Shown: in pieces, positions 27,149 to 36,542 of the stretch | Layout: each line of letters starts with the position of its first letter | Numbering within the stretch: the stretch's first letter is position 1 | Assembly (NCBI GenBank): GCA_021201335.1 | Contig: JAJQFD010000009.1 | Span: forward strand, 124,001 to 188,000 | Direction of reading: 5' to 3' | Source of the DNA: Bacteroides sp. | GTDB lineage: Bacteria > Bacteroidota > Bacteroidia > Bacteroidales > Bacteroidaceae | Length of the DNA stretch: 64,000 bases | Program-made: the position numbers and the translations under genes | The notes under the pieces: model-generated | Seen by the model: the letters and a program-made list of their open reading frames with translations, nothing else | Told to the model about the DNA's origin: nothing | Database searches by the model: none

Positions 27149-27802
27149 ATGAAAAAGGCTCTTCTCTTCGGTGCAAGCGGTTTTATTGGTTCTTATCTTC
27201 TGAATGATCTGCTTCAGAACCCCGATTACGAAAAGGTTACCATTGTGGCAAGAAAAGATCTGGGCATCCATCATCCTAAATTGGTTACCTTGCTGGGTGA
27301 TTACCATTCATTTTCTTCCCTGAAAGAGAAAATAGTAGCAGATGATGTATTTATTACATTAGGTACTACCCAGAAAAAGACTCCCGATCGGACCGAATAT
27401 TACCAGGTGGATCATGATTATCCGGTATTGGGTGCTCAAATAGCCAAAGAAAAGGGTGCTACGGCTGTTTTCATTGTTACCGCCATCGGAGCCAATCCTA
27501 ATTCCAATGTGTTTTATGTAAAAACAAAAGGAGAAGCTGAAAGAGATATTATTGCTCTCGGATATGATTACACCCATATCTTCCGCCCTTCATTTATTAT
27601 GGGCAACCGTCAGGAAAAACGTTCCATGGAAAGAGCTTTATTAACCGTGTGGAAAGTAATCAATCCACTTTTTGTTGGAGGCCTAAATAAATACAAAGGG
27701 ATCACCGCAGAAAAGATAGCCAAAGCAATGAATAATGCTGCCAGAACTCATCCAACGGGAGTAAAGATATATCATTGGAAAGAAATGATTGATATTCAAT
27801 AA
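27149..27802 (+). CDS. NAD(P)H-binding epimerase-like protein (HTATIP2/TIP30 type)
   Basis: A 217-residue atypical SDR: Rossmann motif LFGASGFIGSYLLNDLL, VFITLGTTQKKT, FIVTAIGANPNSNVFYVKTKG with the Tyr-x3-Lys of SDRs, and IFRPSFIMGNRQEKR. The layout fits the family of bacterial relatives of human HTATIP2, which bind NADPH; their reaction is not known. The start is the ATG at 27149, right after the small-RNA-like leader. The following lspA-like gene begins 37 bp downstream on the same strand. Confidence 0.85.
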   Translation: MKKALLFGASGFIGSYLLNDLLQNPDYEKVTIVARKDLGIHHPKLVTLLGDYHSFSSLKEKIVADDVFITLGTTQKKTPDRTEYYQVDHDYPVLGAQIAKEKGATAVFIVTAIGANPNSNVFYVKTKGEAERDIIALGYDYTHIFRPSFIMGNRQEKRSMERALLTVWKVINPLFVGGLNKYKGITAEKIAKAMNNAARTHPTGVKIYHWKEMIDIQ

Positions 27803-27838
27803 TTTTTGTATCTTTCGGGAAACTAACCGAAAGGACAT

Positions 27839-28384
27839 ATGAAAATCCAAACGATAATATTCTGGACAATTCTACTGATTGCTCTTGATCAGGTTATTAA
27901 AATAGTTATCTATCAGCATTATCTGGACACCAACTTTGATATTATCCCTTCGCTGTTTGAGTTTAAGCCTCACTTCAACGATAAGCATAGCTATCTGAAC
28001 TCTTTATTGAATCAGAAGCTTAATCTTCATGTGGGTTTGTGGCCTCATATCATCCTGTTTCTGATTATTGAGTTTCTTATTCTTAAGTTATATTTTTTCC
28101 TTCGAAGGGTAATCAAACGCACCCGGCTCCTGGATATTGCTTTTATTTTCCAGTTGGCCGGATGGGTCTGTGCATTGCTGGGGAATCTGGTTTGGAAAGA
28201 AGGCACACTGGATTATATCTACCTAAAACCTCTCTTTATTTTCGATCTGAAAGATGTCTACTTGAATTGTTTTGTTATCTTTTTCCTGATTTTCTACCTT
28301 AAAAACAGAGAAATAATTTCTCATGCAAAAACAAAAGACATTTTTTATCCGATAAAGAAAGATTCAATAGAAAAGAGTAATTGA
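27839..28384 (+). CDS. LspA-like membrane protein (divergent signal peptidase II)
   Basis: A 181-residue protein with four predicted membrane helices and LspA-like topology. The N-terminal ALDQVIKIVI matches the LspA Asp-Gln-x-x-Lys motif, and LAGWVCALLGNLVWK followed by FIFDLKDVYLN matches the positions of GGALGNLIDR and the catalytic FNLAD. Both Asp positions near the active site may be kept (LDYI and FDLKDV), but the usual Asp-Arg after GNL is replaced by Val-Trp. It may therefore be a specialised paralogue rather than the housekeeping lipoprotein signal peptidase. Confidence 0.7.
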   Translation: MKIQTIIFWTILLIALDQVIKIVIYQHYLDTNFDIIPSLFEFKPHFNDKHSYLNSLLNQKLNLHVGLWPHIILFLIIEFLILKLYFFLRRVIKRTRLLDIAFIFQLAGWVCALLGNLVWKEGTLDYIYLKPLFIFDLKDVYLNCFVIFFLIFYLKNREIISHAKTKDIFYPIKKDSIEKSN

Positions 28385-28399
28385 AACTACTTTTAATAC

Positions 28400-29143
28400 T
28401 TATAAATGTTGAACCGTGGGCCGGAAAAGGATCTCATTAATATCCACATTTTCCGGCTGATTCATAGCATACACCACTGCACGGGCAAATGAATCGGCAG
28501 GAATAGCATTCTTTTTATAAAATTCATGCATAGATTGAGCTGTAGCCGGATCAGTAATGCTATTGGGTAATTCGGTAGAAACAGCACCCGGCGATATAAC
28601 GGTAGTCCGTATATGATAAGGCTTTACTTCCTGTCTCAAGCCTTCTGAAATAACTCTCACGGCATATTTTGTTGCCGAGTAGACAGAGCTTCCCGGCCCT
28701 ACCCTATGTCCGGCAACTGATGATACATTGATAATATGCCCTCCTCTTTGTGCTTTCATATAAGGCAAGGCGGCCGCAATACCATATAATACACCCTTGA
28801 TATTCACATCAATCATCTGATCCCAATCGTCAATACGAAGTTGCTCAAGCAAGGATTGAGGCATCAGTCCGGCATTGTTAATCATCACATCTATATGACC
28901 GTATTCATTTATTGCTGTATCTACCAGTCTTTTCACCTGCTCATAATCAGTTACATCAGTTTCTACAGCAACGGCTTTGCTCCCATTTTTACTAAGTTCT
29001 TCCGCCAAGGCATCAAGGCGTTCTATGCGACGTGCACCTAATACAACAATAGCACCTAACTCTGAAAGATAACGGGCAGTTGCTTCACCTAGACCACTAC
29101 TTGCACCTGTTATCACCACAACTTTTCCTTTAATATTATCCAT
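28400..29143 (-). CDS. Short-chain dehydrogenase/reductase (YdfG-like)
   Basis: A classical SDR of about 247 residues: [25 protein letters not shown], the Ser-Tyr-Lys catalytic set in [20 protein letters not shown] followed by KYAVRV, and [12 protein letters not shown] start it at MDNIKGKVV (29143); the open frame continues 34 codons upstream but without family-like sequence. Such SDRs reduce a wide range of hydroxy-acids, aldehydes or keto-sugars with NADPH, and the substrate here cannot be chosen. It converges with the LspA-like gene. Confidence 0.88.
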   Translation of the reverse strand: MDNIKGKVVVITGASSGLGEATARYLSELGAIVVLGARRIERLDALAEELSKNGSKAVAVETDVTDYEQVKRLVDTAINEYGHIDVMINNAGLMPQSLLEQLRIDDWDQMIDVNIKGVLYGIAAALPYMKAQRGGHIINVSSVAGHRVGPGSSVYSATKYAVRVISEGLRQEVKPYHIRTTVISPGAVSTELPNSITDPATAQSMHEFYKKNAIPADSFARAVVYAMNQPENVDINEILFRPTVQHL

Positions 29144-29407
29144 TCTATTGATTTTTAACGTTAAGAAGAAGGGTTGATAAACCATCCTGTAATAAGTAAC
29201 TTTTTTATTCTCCTTTGGTTTTACAATGCTGTCCATAATTATCAATCTTTAATAAGTTGGATCATAGTAGCAATTCTTATTTATCCCGGCCCATTAGAGG
29301 ATAATTAAAGTCTATTGAAAACAGATTCTATTGGAGGACATAACATTAGATGTATAGATTACGAAATTTAATATCACATAATGCAGTATAGGATACATAG
29401 AACATTG

Positions 29408-29429
29408 AGGGATACATCCCTGTATCCCT
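29408..29429. terminator. Perfect hairpin downstream of the GH36 gene
   Basis: AGGGATACA (29408-29416), loop TCCC, TGTATCCCT (29421-29429): a 9-bp perfect stem 22 bp beyond the last gene of the polysaccharide locus. No U-run follows on either strand, so it may be a 3'-end stability structure or factor-dependent terminator rather than an intrinsic one. Confidence 0.45.
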
Positions 29430-29451
29430 AACTACGTTCTCCATCATACAA

Positions 29452-31668
29452 TCATTCAACCTCAAGTAAAAATACCCTGCTTGTAAACGGTTCTGTCAAA
29501 TCCACATTTATTCCGGCTTTCATTAAATAATCGCCAGTGAAAGACTTGAGATTTCCCCAGAATAGGTTTTTATTTTCAACTGCATTTAGTTCTTCTATTT
29601 TATAGTTCTTATTTGTATCTAATCCTTTCAATTGAGTTTCAAAAAAGGCAGTCGGACTTTGAAATTTCAGGTTATACACAAATAAAACCGCTTGTTTTTT
29701 ATCTTTGGAAACATACATGAGGGAAGACCATCCAGTATCATTATAAGGTGATACTAACCGATACAAATCTCCCATCTGAACAGTATTTCGTATGTATTTA
29801 TAGTTTTCAATCGCTTTTTTGGCAAAGTCATATTCGGAACCTGTGATATCGGCTGGTTGCAATTCCATACCTAACCGCCCTGACATGGCAACGTCAAACC
29901 GGAACTTCAAGGAATTATACATGCCTGTTTGGTGATTAGGATTGGCAGAAACATGGGCACCTGTGGCTATACTAGGATAAAATATATTCGTTCCATGCTG
30001 AATAAATATTCTGTGCGATGGATTAGTATCATCACTTGTCCAAAACTCGTCGTGGTATTTTAAGGCACCAAAATCAATACGTCCCCCACCGGAAGAACAT
30101 TGTTGCATCAGAAGTTCCGGATATTTGGCCCTTAAACGTTCATAAACGTTGTATAGGCCCTTTGTATATTCTATCCAGAAATGGCTCTGCCTATCTTTGG
30201 GAAGATGTTCCGAACCGGCATTGGTAACATACCTGTTAGCATCCCATTTTATATAATTGATATGAGATGATTCAGATAGCAGATTATCGACGGATTTGTA
30301 CACAAATTTCTGAACAAGAGGATTGCTAAGATCTAATATCCATTGGGTTCGTTCCGTGGGTTTTTCCCTGTTCCCACTTTTCACAATCCAGTCCGGGTGG
30401 TTATCTGCCAATTCGCTTTTAGGATTAACCATCTCCGGTTCAATCCAGATTCCAAATTTCAATCCTTTTTTGTGTGCATATTCTGCTAAGTATTTAATCC
30501 CCCGGGGAAGTTTCTTTTTATTTACCTGCCAATCTCCCAACCCTGCATTATCATGGTTACGGGGATATTTATTCCCAAACCATCCATCATCCAGTACGAA
30601 AAGTTCTATTCCCAGGATAGCAGCATCATCTATCATTTTCAGTATTTTCTTTTCATCAAAGTCAAAATAGGTACCTTCCCAGCTGTTCAACACTACCGGA
30701 CGAATCTGATCTCCATGCTTTATGTTGTATCTCCTTGCCCAATCGTGAAAATGATGTGTTATTTTATTCCGTCCCTCGTTACTATAGGATAAAATCATCT
30801 CCGGTGTGGTAAATTTCTCATTCGCTTTGATGTAATAGGTGGAAACAAAAGGATTTATTCCTCCCACTATATGCAAAGCATTGGTTTCGTCACATTCGAA
30901 TGTTATTTTGTATGTACCCGACCATGCCAAAGAGCCTGCATATACATCTCCGCTATATTCGCCGGACACTCCGTTTAAAGATAAAAGGAAGGAAGGATTG
31001 GTAGATTGTGTATTTCTTACACCTCTTTTAGATTCGATTACACTGATTCCGGGAGTTAGTTTTTTCTCCTCTATATTCATCTCACGGCCCCAACTTCCGT
31101 AAAAATAAGTCAGGTGATAACTATTTGCATGCAAAGGAATATAGGTGGATGCTATTTTATTTATTTGTATATCCCCATCTTCCTTATGATATACACTCAC
31201 AGATTGCGAAATGATATTTTCTTTTTTGTATGACTTGAATAGAATATCTGCATAAAGCGGATAAACATTGTCTTTCAGAGTTATAACAGTATGGTCTATA
31301 TTTTCATTCATAGAGATTTTCTCTACTTTTTCAAATATAAGTTCTGTTGTGATCACTCCATCGGCATGTGTTAACTGAAGGGCAGGTTCAATATAAGTAA
31401 TACCTCCATAAGGTTGATACAGTTGTGGAGTGATAGTTTGATCTGTTAGCTGAAAATTCTTATTCTTATACTCCAGGAATGGTGTAGCATCATTCATAAT
31501 GCTTCCCCAATACAGAAATAATACTTTCCCGGATCCATCCACTTTAAAGATCATCTCCTGATTATTGGTTGAAACTTTAATCAATTCATTTTTTTGCCAC
31601 TGATTAACAGAGGAGACAAAATCTATCAGAAAGAAACTCAATATAAATATTATTATTGTCCGTTTCAT
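29452..31668 (-). CDS. GH36 family alpha-galactosidase
   Basis: A 738-residue secreted enzyme (signal MKRTIIIFILSFFLIDFVSS) that would release alpha-galactose. The GH36 order is complete: an N-terminal beta domain, then the (beta/alpha)8 barrel with FVLDDGWFG, GLGDWQVNKKKLPRG, FGIWIEPEMVNPKS, the nucleophile Asp in YIKWDANRYV and the acid/base Asp in EFWTSDDTNPSHR. Last gene of the locus, 3 bp after the GH92 stop. No lipobox, so periplasmic localisation is likely. Other GH36 activities (alpha-N-acetylgalactosaminidase) cannot be ruled out. Confidence 0.92.
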   Translation of the reverse strand: MKRTIIIFILSFFLIDFVSSVNQWQKNELIKVSTNNQEMIFKVDGSGKVLFLYWGSIMNDATPFLEYKNKNFQLTDQTITPQLYQPYGGITYIEPALQLTHADGVITTELIFEKVEKISMNENIDHTVITLKDNVYPLYADILFKSYKKENIISQSVSVYHKEDGDIQINKIASTYIPLHANSYHLTYFYGSWGREMNIEEKKLTPGISVIESKRGVRNTQSTNPSFLLSLNGVSGEYSGDVYAGSLAWSGTYKITFECDETNALHIVGGINPFVSTYYIKANEKFTTPEMILSYSNEGRNKITHHFHDWARRYNIKHGDQIRPVVLNSWEGTYFDFDEKKILKMIDDAAILGIELFVLDDGWFGNKYPRNHDNAGLGDWQVNKKKLPRGIKYLAEYAHKKGLKFGIWIEPEMVNPKSELADNHPDWIVKSGNREKPTERTQWILDLSNPLVQKFVYKSVDNLLSESSHINYIKWDANRYVTNAGSEHLPKDRQSHFWIEYTKGLYNVYERLRAKYPELLMQQCSSGGGRIDFGALKYHDEFWTSDDTNPSHRIFIQHGTNIFYPSIATGAHVSANPNHQTGMYNSLKFRFDVAMSGRLGMELQPADITGSEYDFAKKAIENYKYIRNTVQMGDLYRLVSPYNDTGWSSLMYVSKDKKQAVLFVYNLKFQSPTAFFETQLKGLDTNKNYKIEELNAVENKNLFWGNLKSFTGDYLMKAGINVDLTEPFTSRVFLLEVE

Positions 31669-31671
31669 CGT

Positions 31672-33879
31672 TTATTCATTTATAGTTGGTTTATCAGTCA
31701 TATCAAAAATTAAGGTACCCCCATTTATTATGTCCTGATGAAGTATTCTAAAATCTTTTATCTCTTTTCCATTAAGGGTTGCTGAAGCTACATATTTATT
31801 GCTTTTACTAAGGTTATTTGCCTGTACTACAAACACCTTATTATTTGGTAAATAAACACTCACTTTTTCCAGTTGAGGAGCTCCTAAAATATATTCACCT
31901 CCACAGGGGTTAACAGGGTAAAAGCCCATTGCTGAAAAGATATACCAGGCTGACATTTGTCCGCAATCATCATTACCGCAAAGCCCGTCAGGTTTAGGTA
32001 AATAAAATCTGTCGAATATTTCCCGTATCACATGTTGGGTTTTATCCGGACGGTTTGCATAGTTGTACATATATGCTACATGATGACTTGGTTCGTTTCC
32101 ATGTGCGTATTGACCTATCAGTCCTGTTACATCATGCACAAAGCCTGTGTTATTAGCAACCGATTCCACGAAAAAAAGAGAATCCAGTTTGGCAACAAAA
32201 GCTTCATTGCCACCCATTATATTTATCAATCCTTCTATATCATGCTGTACATGCCAAGTATATTGCCAGGCATTTCCTTCTGTATAATCTCCTCCTGAAG
32301 TAGAAGCATGAGACAAAAGAAATGAATTGAAAGGAGAACGCCATTTTCCTTTGGAATCCTTCCCCCGCATGAGTTTGGTTGCAGGATCGAATAGGTTTTT
32401 ATAGAAGTTTGCTCGTTTCATAAAGTAATCATAATCTTCCGTCTTCCCCATTGCTTTAGCCATTTGTGCTACACAGTAATCATCATAAGCACTTTCCAGA
32501 GTTCGTGATACAGATTCAACATCGATGATATCGAAAGGATAATACCCATATTGGTTATAAACTTCCCAGTTTGAATTCATATGACTGATGGTGGATGATT
32601 CTTTAATTGCATTGTAGGCTTCTTTTTTATCGAATCCATCAAATCCTTTTAAATAAGCATCCACAATGACGGGAATAGAATGATTTCCTATCATACAATG
32701 ATTTTCCTTGCCCCAGAGACTCCATATCGGCAAATAGCCTTGTGCTTTGTGGTGAGATAGCATGCTTCTTACAAATCCATTTACTTTTTCGGGTGTAAAA
32801 ATAGTATAGAGTGGATGTGCAGCTCTATATGTATCCCACAAAGAGAAAGTAGAATAATATTCTTTTATGGGAGATGTAAAAACACTATCATTTGCTCCTC
32901 TATACTTACCATCCGTATCAGTTATGTTGTTAGGTTGAATATACAGGTGATACATGGAAGTATAGAAGTTCGTTTTCTGTTCTTTGCTACCTTCTACATG
33001 CACACGAGACAACAGTTTATTCCATTCTGCTTGTGTTTGCTTTTTAATTAAATCAAAGTCCCAATCCGGGTTCTCTTTTTCTAAAGAATTCAAAGCACCC
33101 TCTACACTAATTGTTGACACAGAAACTTTAGCCTGGACAGTTTCATCTTCTTTTATATTGAAAGATAGTAGAAATCGCTTGGCTTTTTCCCCTTTCTGTA
33201 AGGGTAATTCTATTGCAGAGAAAGGTTTATCAAACTTAATAATATAGGAAAATTGACGTTCTACCCACCCTGTCACTTTATGAGTGCCTGTTATAGTATA
33301 ATTGTCAGGCATTGAAATATCAGCATCTAACACACGAGTTTTGAAACTTTCCGTATTACCAAATAATCCTCTTTGAAGATCGAGAAAGATTTTGGCCTCT
33401 TCTCCTTTAAAGGTATATCGGTGGAAAGCTGTCCGGGGTGTGGCTGTTAGTTCTACATCTACTCCGGCATCCATCAGCGAGACACAGTAATATCCAGCAG
33501 TAGATACATGGTTGGACTTATCATACCGACTTTTATATACATTCATTTCTTTTGAGAAGGGAAACATAAGTATATCTCCTAAATCAGGAACTCCGGTTCC
33601 ATTCAGATGTGTTTGGGAGAAACCTTCAATAAAGTCATCATCGTAATTATAGCCGGAGCAATATCTCCATGATCCGATACCTGATTCGGGGCTCACCTGT
33701 ATCAAACCAAACGGAGCACAGGCTCCCGGAAATGTATGCCCATTATCGGCATTACCTATAAATCCATTGACATATTTCAGATAATCAATGGAATTCTGTT
33801 TATCAGGTTGGTCACACGAACTATTTACACAATATATTATGATAAATAGGAATATTATTAGATTGCTTTTTTTATACAC
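31672..33879 (-). CDS. GH92 family alpha-mannosidase lipoprotein
   Basis: A 735-residue exo-alpha-mannosidase of the calcium-dependent GH92 family. The N-terminal beta domain has YVNGFIGNADNGHTFPGACA and GYNYDDDFIEGFSQTHLNGT; the (alpha/alpha)6 domain has the catalytic-site GNEPSHHVAYMYNYA and GNDDCGQMSAWYIFSAMGFY. A lipobox-like VNSSCD at the end of the signal suggests a lipoprotein. Most members release alpha-1,2- or alpha-1,3-mannose from N-glycans or yeast mannan, an unusual partner for the pectin-type enzymes in the same locus. The REP-like element at 33905-34006 lies just upstream. Confidence 0.92.
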   Translation of the reverse strand: MYKKSNLIIFLFIIIYCVNSSCDQPDKQNSIDYLKYVNGFIGNADNGHTFPGACAPFGLIQVSPESGIGSWRYCSGYNYDDDFIEGFSQTHLNGTGVPDLGDILMFPFSKEMNVYKSRYDKSNHVSTAGYYCVSLMDAGVDVELTATPRTAFHRYTFKGEEAKIFLDLQRGLFGNTESFKTRVLDADISMPDNYTITGTHKVTGWVERQFSYIIKFDKPFSAIELPLQKGEKAKRFLLSFNIKEDETVQAKVSVSTISVEGALNSLEKENPDWDFDLIKKQTQAEWNKLLSRVHVEGSKEQKTNFYTSMYHLYIQPNNITDTDGKYRGANDSVFTSPIKEYYSTFSLWDTYRAAHPLYTIFTPEKVNGFVRSMLSHHKAQGYLPIWSLWGKENHCMIGNHSIPVIVDAYLKGFDGFDKKEAYNAIKESSTISHMNSNWEVYNQYGYYPFDIIDVESVSRTLESAYDDYCVAQMAKAMGKTEDYDYFMKRANFYKNLFDPATKLMRGKDSKGKWRSPFNSFLLSHASTSGGDYTEGNAWQYTWHVQHDIEGLINIMGGNEAFVAKLDSLFFVESVANNTGFVHDVTGLIGQYAHGNEPSHHVAYMYNYANRPDKTQHVIREIFDRFYLPKPDGLCGNDDCGQMSAWYIFSAMGFYPVNPCGGEYILGAPQLEKVSVYLPNNKVFVVQANNLSKSNKYVASATLNGKEIKDFRILHQDIINGGTLIFDMTDKPTINE

Positions 33880-33904
33880 GGTATTTAGTATTAATAAAGA
33901 ATAT

Positions 33905-34006
33905 TCCGCACTTTCAGGGCTTCACTGATGTTGTATTTCCAGCCCAGGGATGCACGCGCTATGCTCGCTTACCCTGGGCTAATCTGCCGCGCCTTCAGCG
34001 CTTTAA
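33905..34006. repeat. REP/BIME-like palindromic element
   Basis: A GC-rich block inside an AT-rich intergenic gap. AGCCCAGGG (33941-33949) and CCCTGGGCT (33972-33980) form a 9-bp perfect stem around GCACGCGCTATGCTCGC, and related words flank it (CTTTCAGGGCTT at 33911-33922, CCTTCAGCGCTTT at 33992-34004). From memory, sequences of this kind recur in Bacteroides-group genomes and resemble the REP targets of RAYT transposases; I cannot count copies here, and this window holds one. Confidence 0.6.
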
Positions 34007-34036
34007 AAAAAGTAGCACTCAAATCTCACTTTAATA

Positions 34037-35383
34037 TTATTTATCTGGAATATCATCCAAATCGATCATCATAAGACATAGGCGTTTTTTATCAGAAAGG
34101 TTCCCACTTTGCACAAGAAGGTATTTTCCGTCAGGGCTAAATATAGGATGTGTATGATCGGGCGCCTGTGCTTGTCTTGCCAGAACGGACGTTTGTTTAT
34201 TGGTTGTATTGTTAACCAGATACACTTCACCACCTTTGAATTCTCCGGTATTGGTATCCCCTACCGAGTAAAGCAAATCAGGAGTAGTATTGCAATGCCA
34301 GTAACCTTTCGAAGATTGTTTATCGGAAAGTTGTCCTAACACCCGTACTGAATTATCTCGGACATTCACCAAAAGCATGCCAGTCGGTTTTGTCTGTTGG
34401 CTGGGTGGAACCGGTTCTCCACGTCTTGCTACAAACACCATATTGTCTTTATCAGCCCAACATTCATGTGTAATCCATTCAGTGTTTTGTTCATCATAAA
34501 GCGGACGTTTGATGCCATCACTGGTGTTCACCAACCACATACGTTGCGGTGCTTTACCGCCAGTTTCCCAGCAGAATTCTATTTCACCGGATACCCACGG
34601 ATTCGCCTGAACATGGCCTATCTGAAAATCTGTGGAAACAACTGTTGCAGTTTCTTTAGTTTTAAGGTCAAGTGACATAATCTGGCAGTATATCGGGGTA
34701 GTACCCGGATTAGAAGCAGGTATACCTCCGTTTTCTACACTGGCGCTACTCGGATAATTGAAAAAAGCAATATAAGCTTTCGATTCGTCGGCATCTAAAG
34801 AGAAACAATCCATGGATCTAAGATCAGGTAAGGTCCCATAACTTTTTATATAATGATCGGAACTCTTAATTTCTCCTTTATAGGCGTCTTCCAGAAGTAA
34901 ATCTACATCCGTAGACCGTAACTCTATTTTTGAATCGACGTTATACAAATAATGGAGCATCTTCGATTTACGGGAGAGCCTCATTGTCGCTCCACGAAGT
35001 CCATTGCCTTCGGTAACCTGAATCATTTGACCAGTCTCATGATTTATCAAATAGCCTTGATTTAAACCTGCATAATGGGTAGATCTTTCATTCGAGAAGA
35101 AAAGCACCCATTTGCAGTCATGTGTAAAGGTTAATTCTGTCTGATAGATTCTTTTGCTGACAAGTGTAGGCTCTGTAAGAACATCCCACTTCAACCCTGT
35201 AACAGTATCCGTATAAGTAAACTTTTCAGAAGGTAATATACGACCGAGTTGTTGAGCCGAATTAGGAGGTAAAAGTTCCGGGTGTATAGGCGGGGTAATA
35301 TCGTCCGAATCACTGCATGCATGAAACGATACACTACCTATTAAAACTAATAGTGACAGAATAAAATATACTAATTTTGACAT
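34037..35383 (-). CDS. PL22-like oligogalacturonate lyase-family lipoprotein (copy 1)
   Basis: A 448-residue lipoprotein (lipobox SFHACSD) with a seven-bladed beta-propeller of the oligogalacturonide lyase type. Shared landmarks with the second copy at 36543 are an entry strand WDVLTEPTL / LTVLTSSDY, GHVQANPWVSGEIEFC, TEWITHECWADKDN, KGYWHCN and PDHTHPIFSPDGKYLLVQSG. The HTH pair and the other His residues could be the metal site of PL22, but the Gln ligand expected before HTH is not obvious, so activity is unproven. Role: cleavage of unsaturated or short galacturonides during uptake. Confidence 0.68.
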   Translation of the reverse strand: MSKLVYFILSLLVLIGSVSFHACSDSDDITPPIHPELLPPNSAQQLGRILPSEKFTYTDTVTGLKWDVLTEPTLVSKRIYQTELTFTHDCKWVLFFSNERSTHYAGLNQGYLINHETGQMIQVTEGNGLRGATMRLSRKSKMLHYLYNVDSKIELRSTDVDLLLEDAYKGEIKSSDHYIKSYGTLPDLRSMDCFSLDADESKAYIAFFNYPSSASVENGGIPASNPGTTPIYCQIMSLDLKTKETATVVSTDFQIGHVQANPWVSGEIEFCWETGGKAPQRMWLVNTSDGIKRPLYDEQNTEWITHECWADKDNMVFVARRGEPVPPSQQTKPTGMLLVNVRDNSVRVLGQLSDKQSSKGYWHCNTTPDLLYSVGDTNTGEFKGGEVYLVNNTTNKQTSVLARQAQAPDHTHPIFSPDGKYLLVQSGNLSDKKRLCLMMIDLDDIPDK

Positions 35384-35413
35384 AATATAAACGTTTAAAG
35401 TTGAAACTAATAT

Positions 35414-36514
35414 TTACTTAATTAAAGCATAGGTACACCATAACATGGGTGCCTGGCCATGGTAATCGCCCATTATACGTGGACGGTCATAATAATATTG
35501 TCTGTCATTTTTGATATTAGTACCGGCACAAACTTCCGTCAGATCTCCATCCTTATTCAGGTAAGTAACCAGTGACAGCCAACCTTTACGGGCAATGGGG
35601 CCATACTCTCCTTCAGGAAGCCATCCGTTTTTTACACCTACTATCATGGCATAGATAAACATGGCTGAACCCGAGGTTTCCGTCCAGAAGTCGGGAGCAT
35701 CAATAAGTTGGTTCCACAAACCTTCTTTATTGCGGAAAGTTTTCAGGCTTTTCATCATCGTAAGGTATCCTTTCATAATCAGGGGACGGTCAGGATTATC
35801 TTCCGGTAAAGCCATCAATAGTTCCGTCATGCCTACTGCCATCCATCCGTTTCCACGCCCCCAGAAGAACGGAACTTCAGGCGCATGGTAAAATAATCCA
35901 TTGGAACGCTGCAAACTATCCAGGTAAACTACCATTTCTCTACCAGCACGGTTTATGTATTCTTTATTACCTGTTACCTTGTATGCCTGCGATTGTATAA
36001 TGGTAATCATGTACATGTCGTCTATCCACATGCGTGTTTGCCAAGATAAGCCTTTCAATGCCTGATTTATCTCTTCCTTCGTAGCATTGGAAGGAAGTAA
36101 CCACTGACTATCCGCATAAGGCATACCTAAGTCAAAGTACCGTTTATCGTTAGTTATCTTGTAGAATTCAAGCGGCAGGCAACCAAACATATTTAAATCT
36201 ACATGATTTTTGATAGGTAATAAAGCTTTTTCCGCATGGAATAAAGGCTCAAATCTATCCTGAAGAAGGCTTATTAACTTACGGTTCCCTGTTTCGTTCG
36301 CAAACCTGAGTGCCCCGTACCAGGTACATACTTCTGCATAATGAATCCATTTGCCATCATGCAACATGTGTTTGGACGGGATAAACCGCTCACTTATTAA
36401 CTCTCCAATTTTCTTCGGAGATGCATTTTCAGGAAAAGCATCCAGATGACTGCCTGATATACATGGAATAATGCTGATTGAAATGATATATATAAGAATC
36501 AATATACGTTTCAT
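35414..36514 (-). CDS. GH105 family unsaturated glucuronyl/galacturonyl hydrolase
   Basis: A 366-residue (alpha/alpha)6-barrel enzyme with a signal peptide. GH105/GH88 landmarks: catalytic Asp region SWQTRMWIDDMYMITIIQSQ, FFWGRGNGWMAVGM, WTETSGSAMFIYAMIVGVKN and the closing MGDYHGQAPMLWCTYAL. These enzymes remove the 4,5-unsaturated uronic acid left at the non-reducing end by polysaccharide lyases, typically from rhamnogalacturonan or pectin fragments. Placement between two PL22-like genes supports that sequence of action. 28-30 bp gaps on both sides indicate one operon. Confidence 0.88.
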   Translation of the reverse strand: MKRILILIYIISISIIPCISGSHLDAFPENASPKKIGELISERFIPSKHMLHDGKWIHYAEVCTWYGALRFANETGNRKLISLLQDRFEPLFHAEKALLPIKNHVDLNMFGCLPLEFYKITNDKRYFDLGMPYADSQWLLPSNATKEEINQALKGLSWQTRMWIDDMYMITIIQSQAYKVTGNKEYINRAGREMVVYLDSLQRSNGLFYHAPEVPFFWGRGNGWMAVGMTELLMALPEDNPDRPLIMKGYLTMMKSLKTFRNKEGLWNQLIDAPDFWTETSGSAMFIYAMIVGVKNGWLPEGEYGPIARKGWLSLVTYLNKDGDLTEVCAGTNIKNDRQYYYDRPRIMGDYHGQAPMLWCTYALIK

Positions 36515-36542
36515 AGAATACGGTTAAAGTGTTTAATGATAT

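Noticed and set aside
29144..29245. 34-residue N-terminal extension of the SDR
   Set aside because: No similarity to SDRs or signal peptides; the Rossmann fold starts at [13 protein letters not shown].
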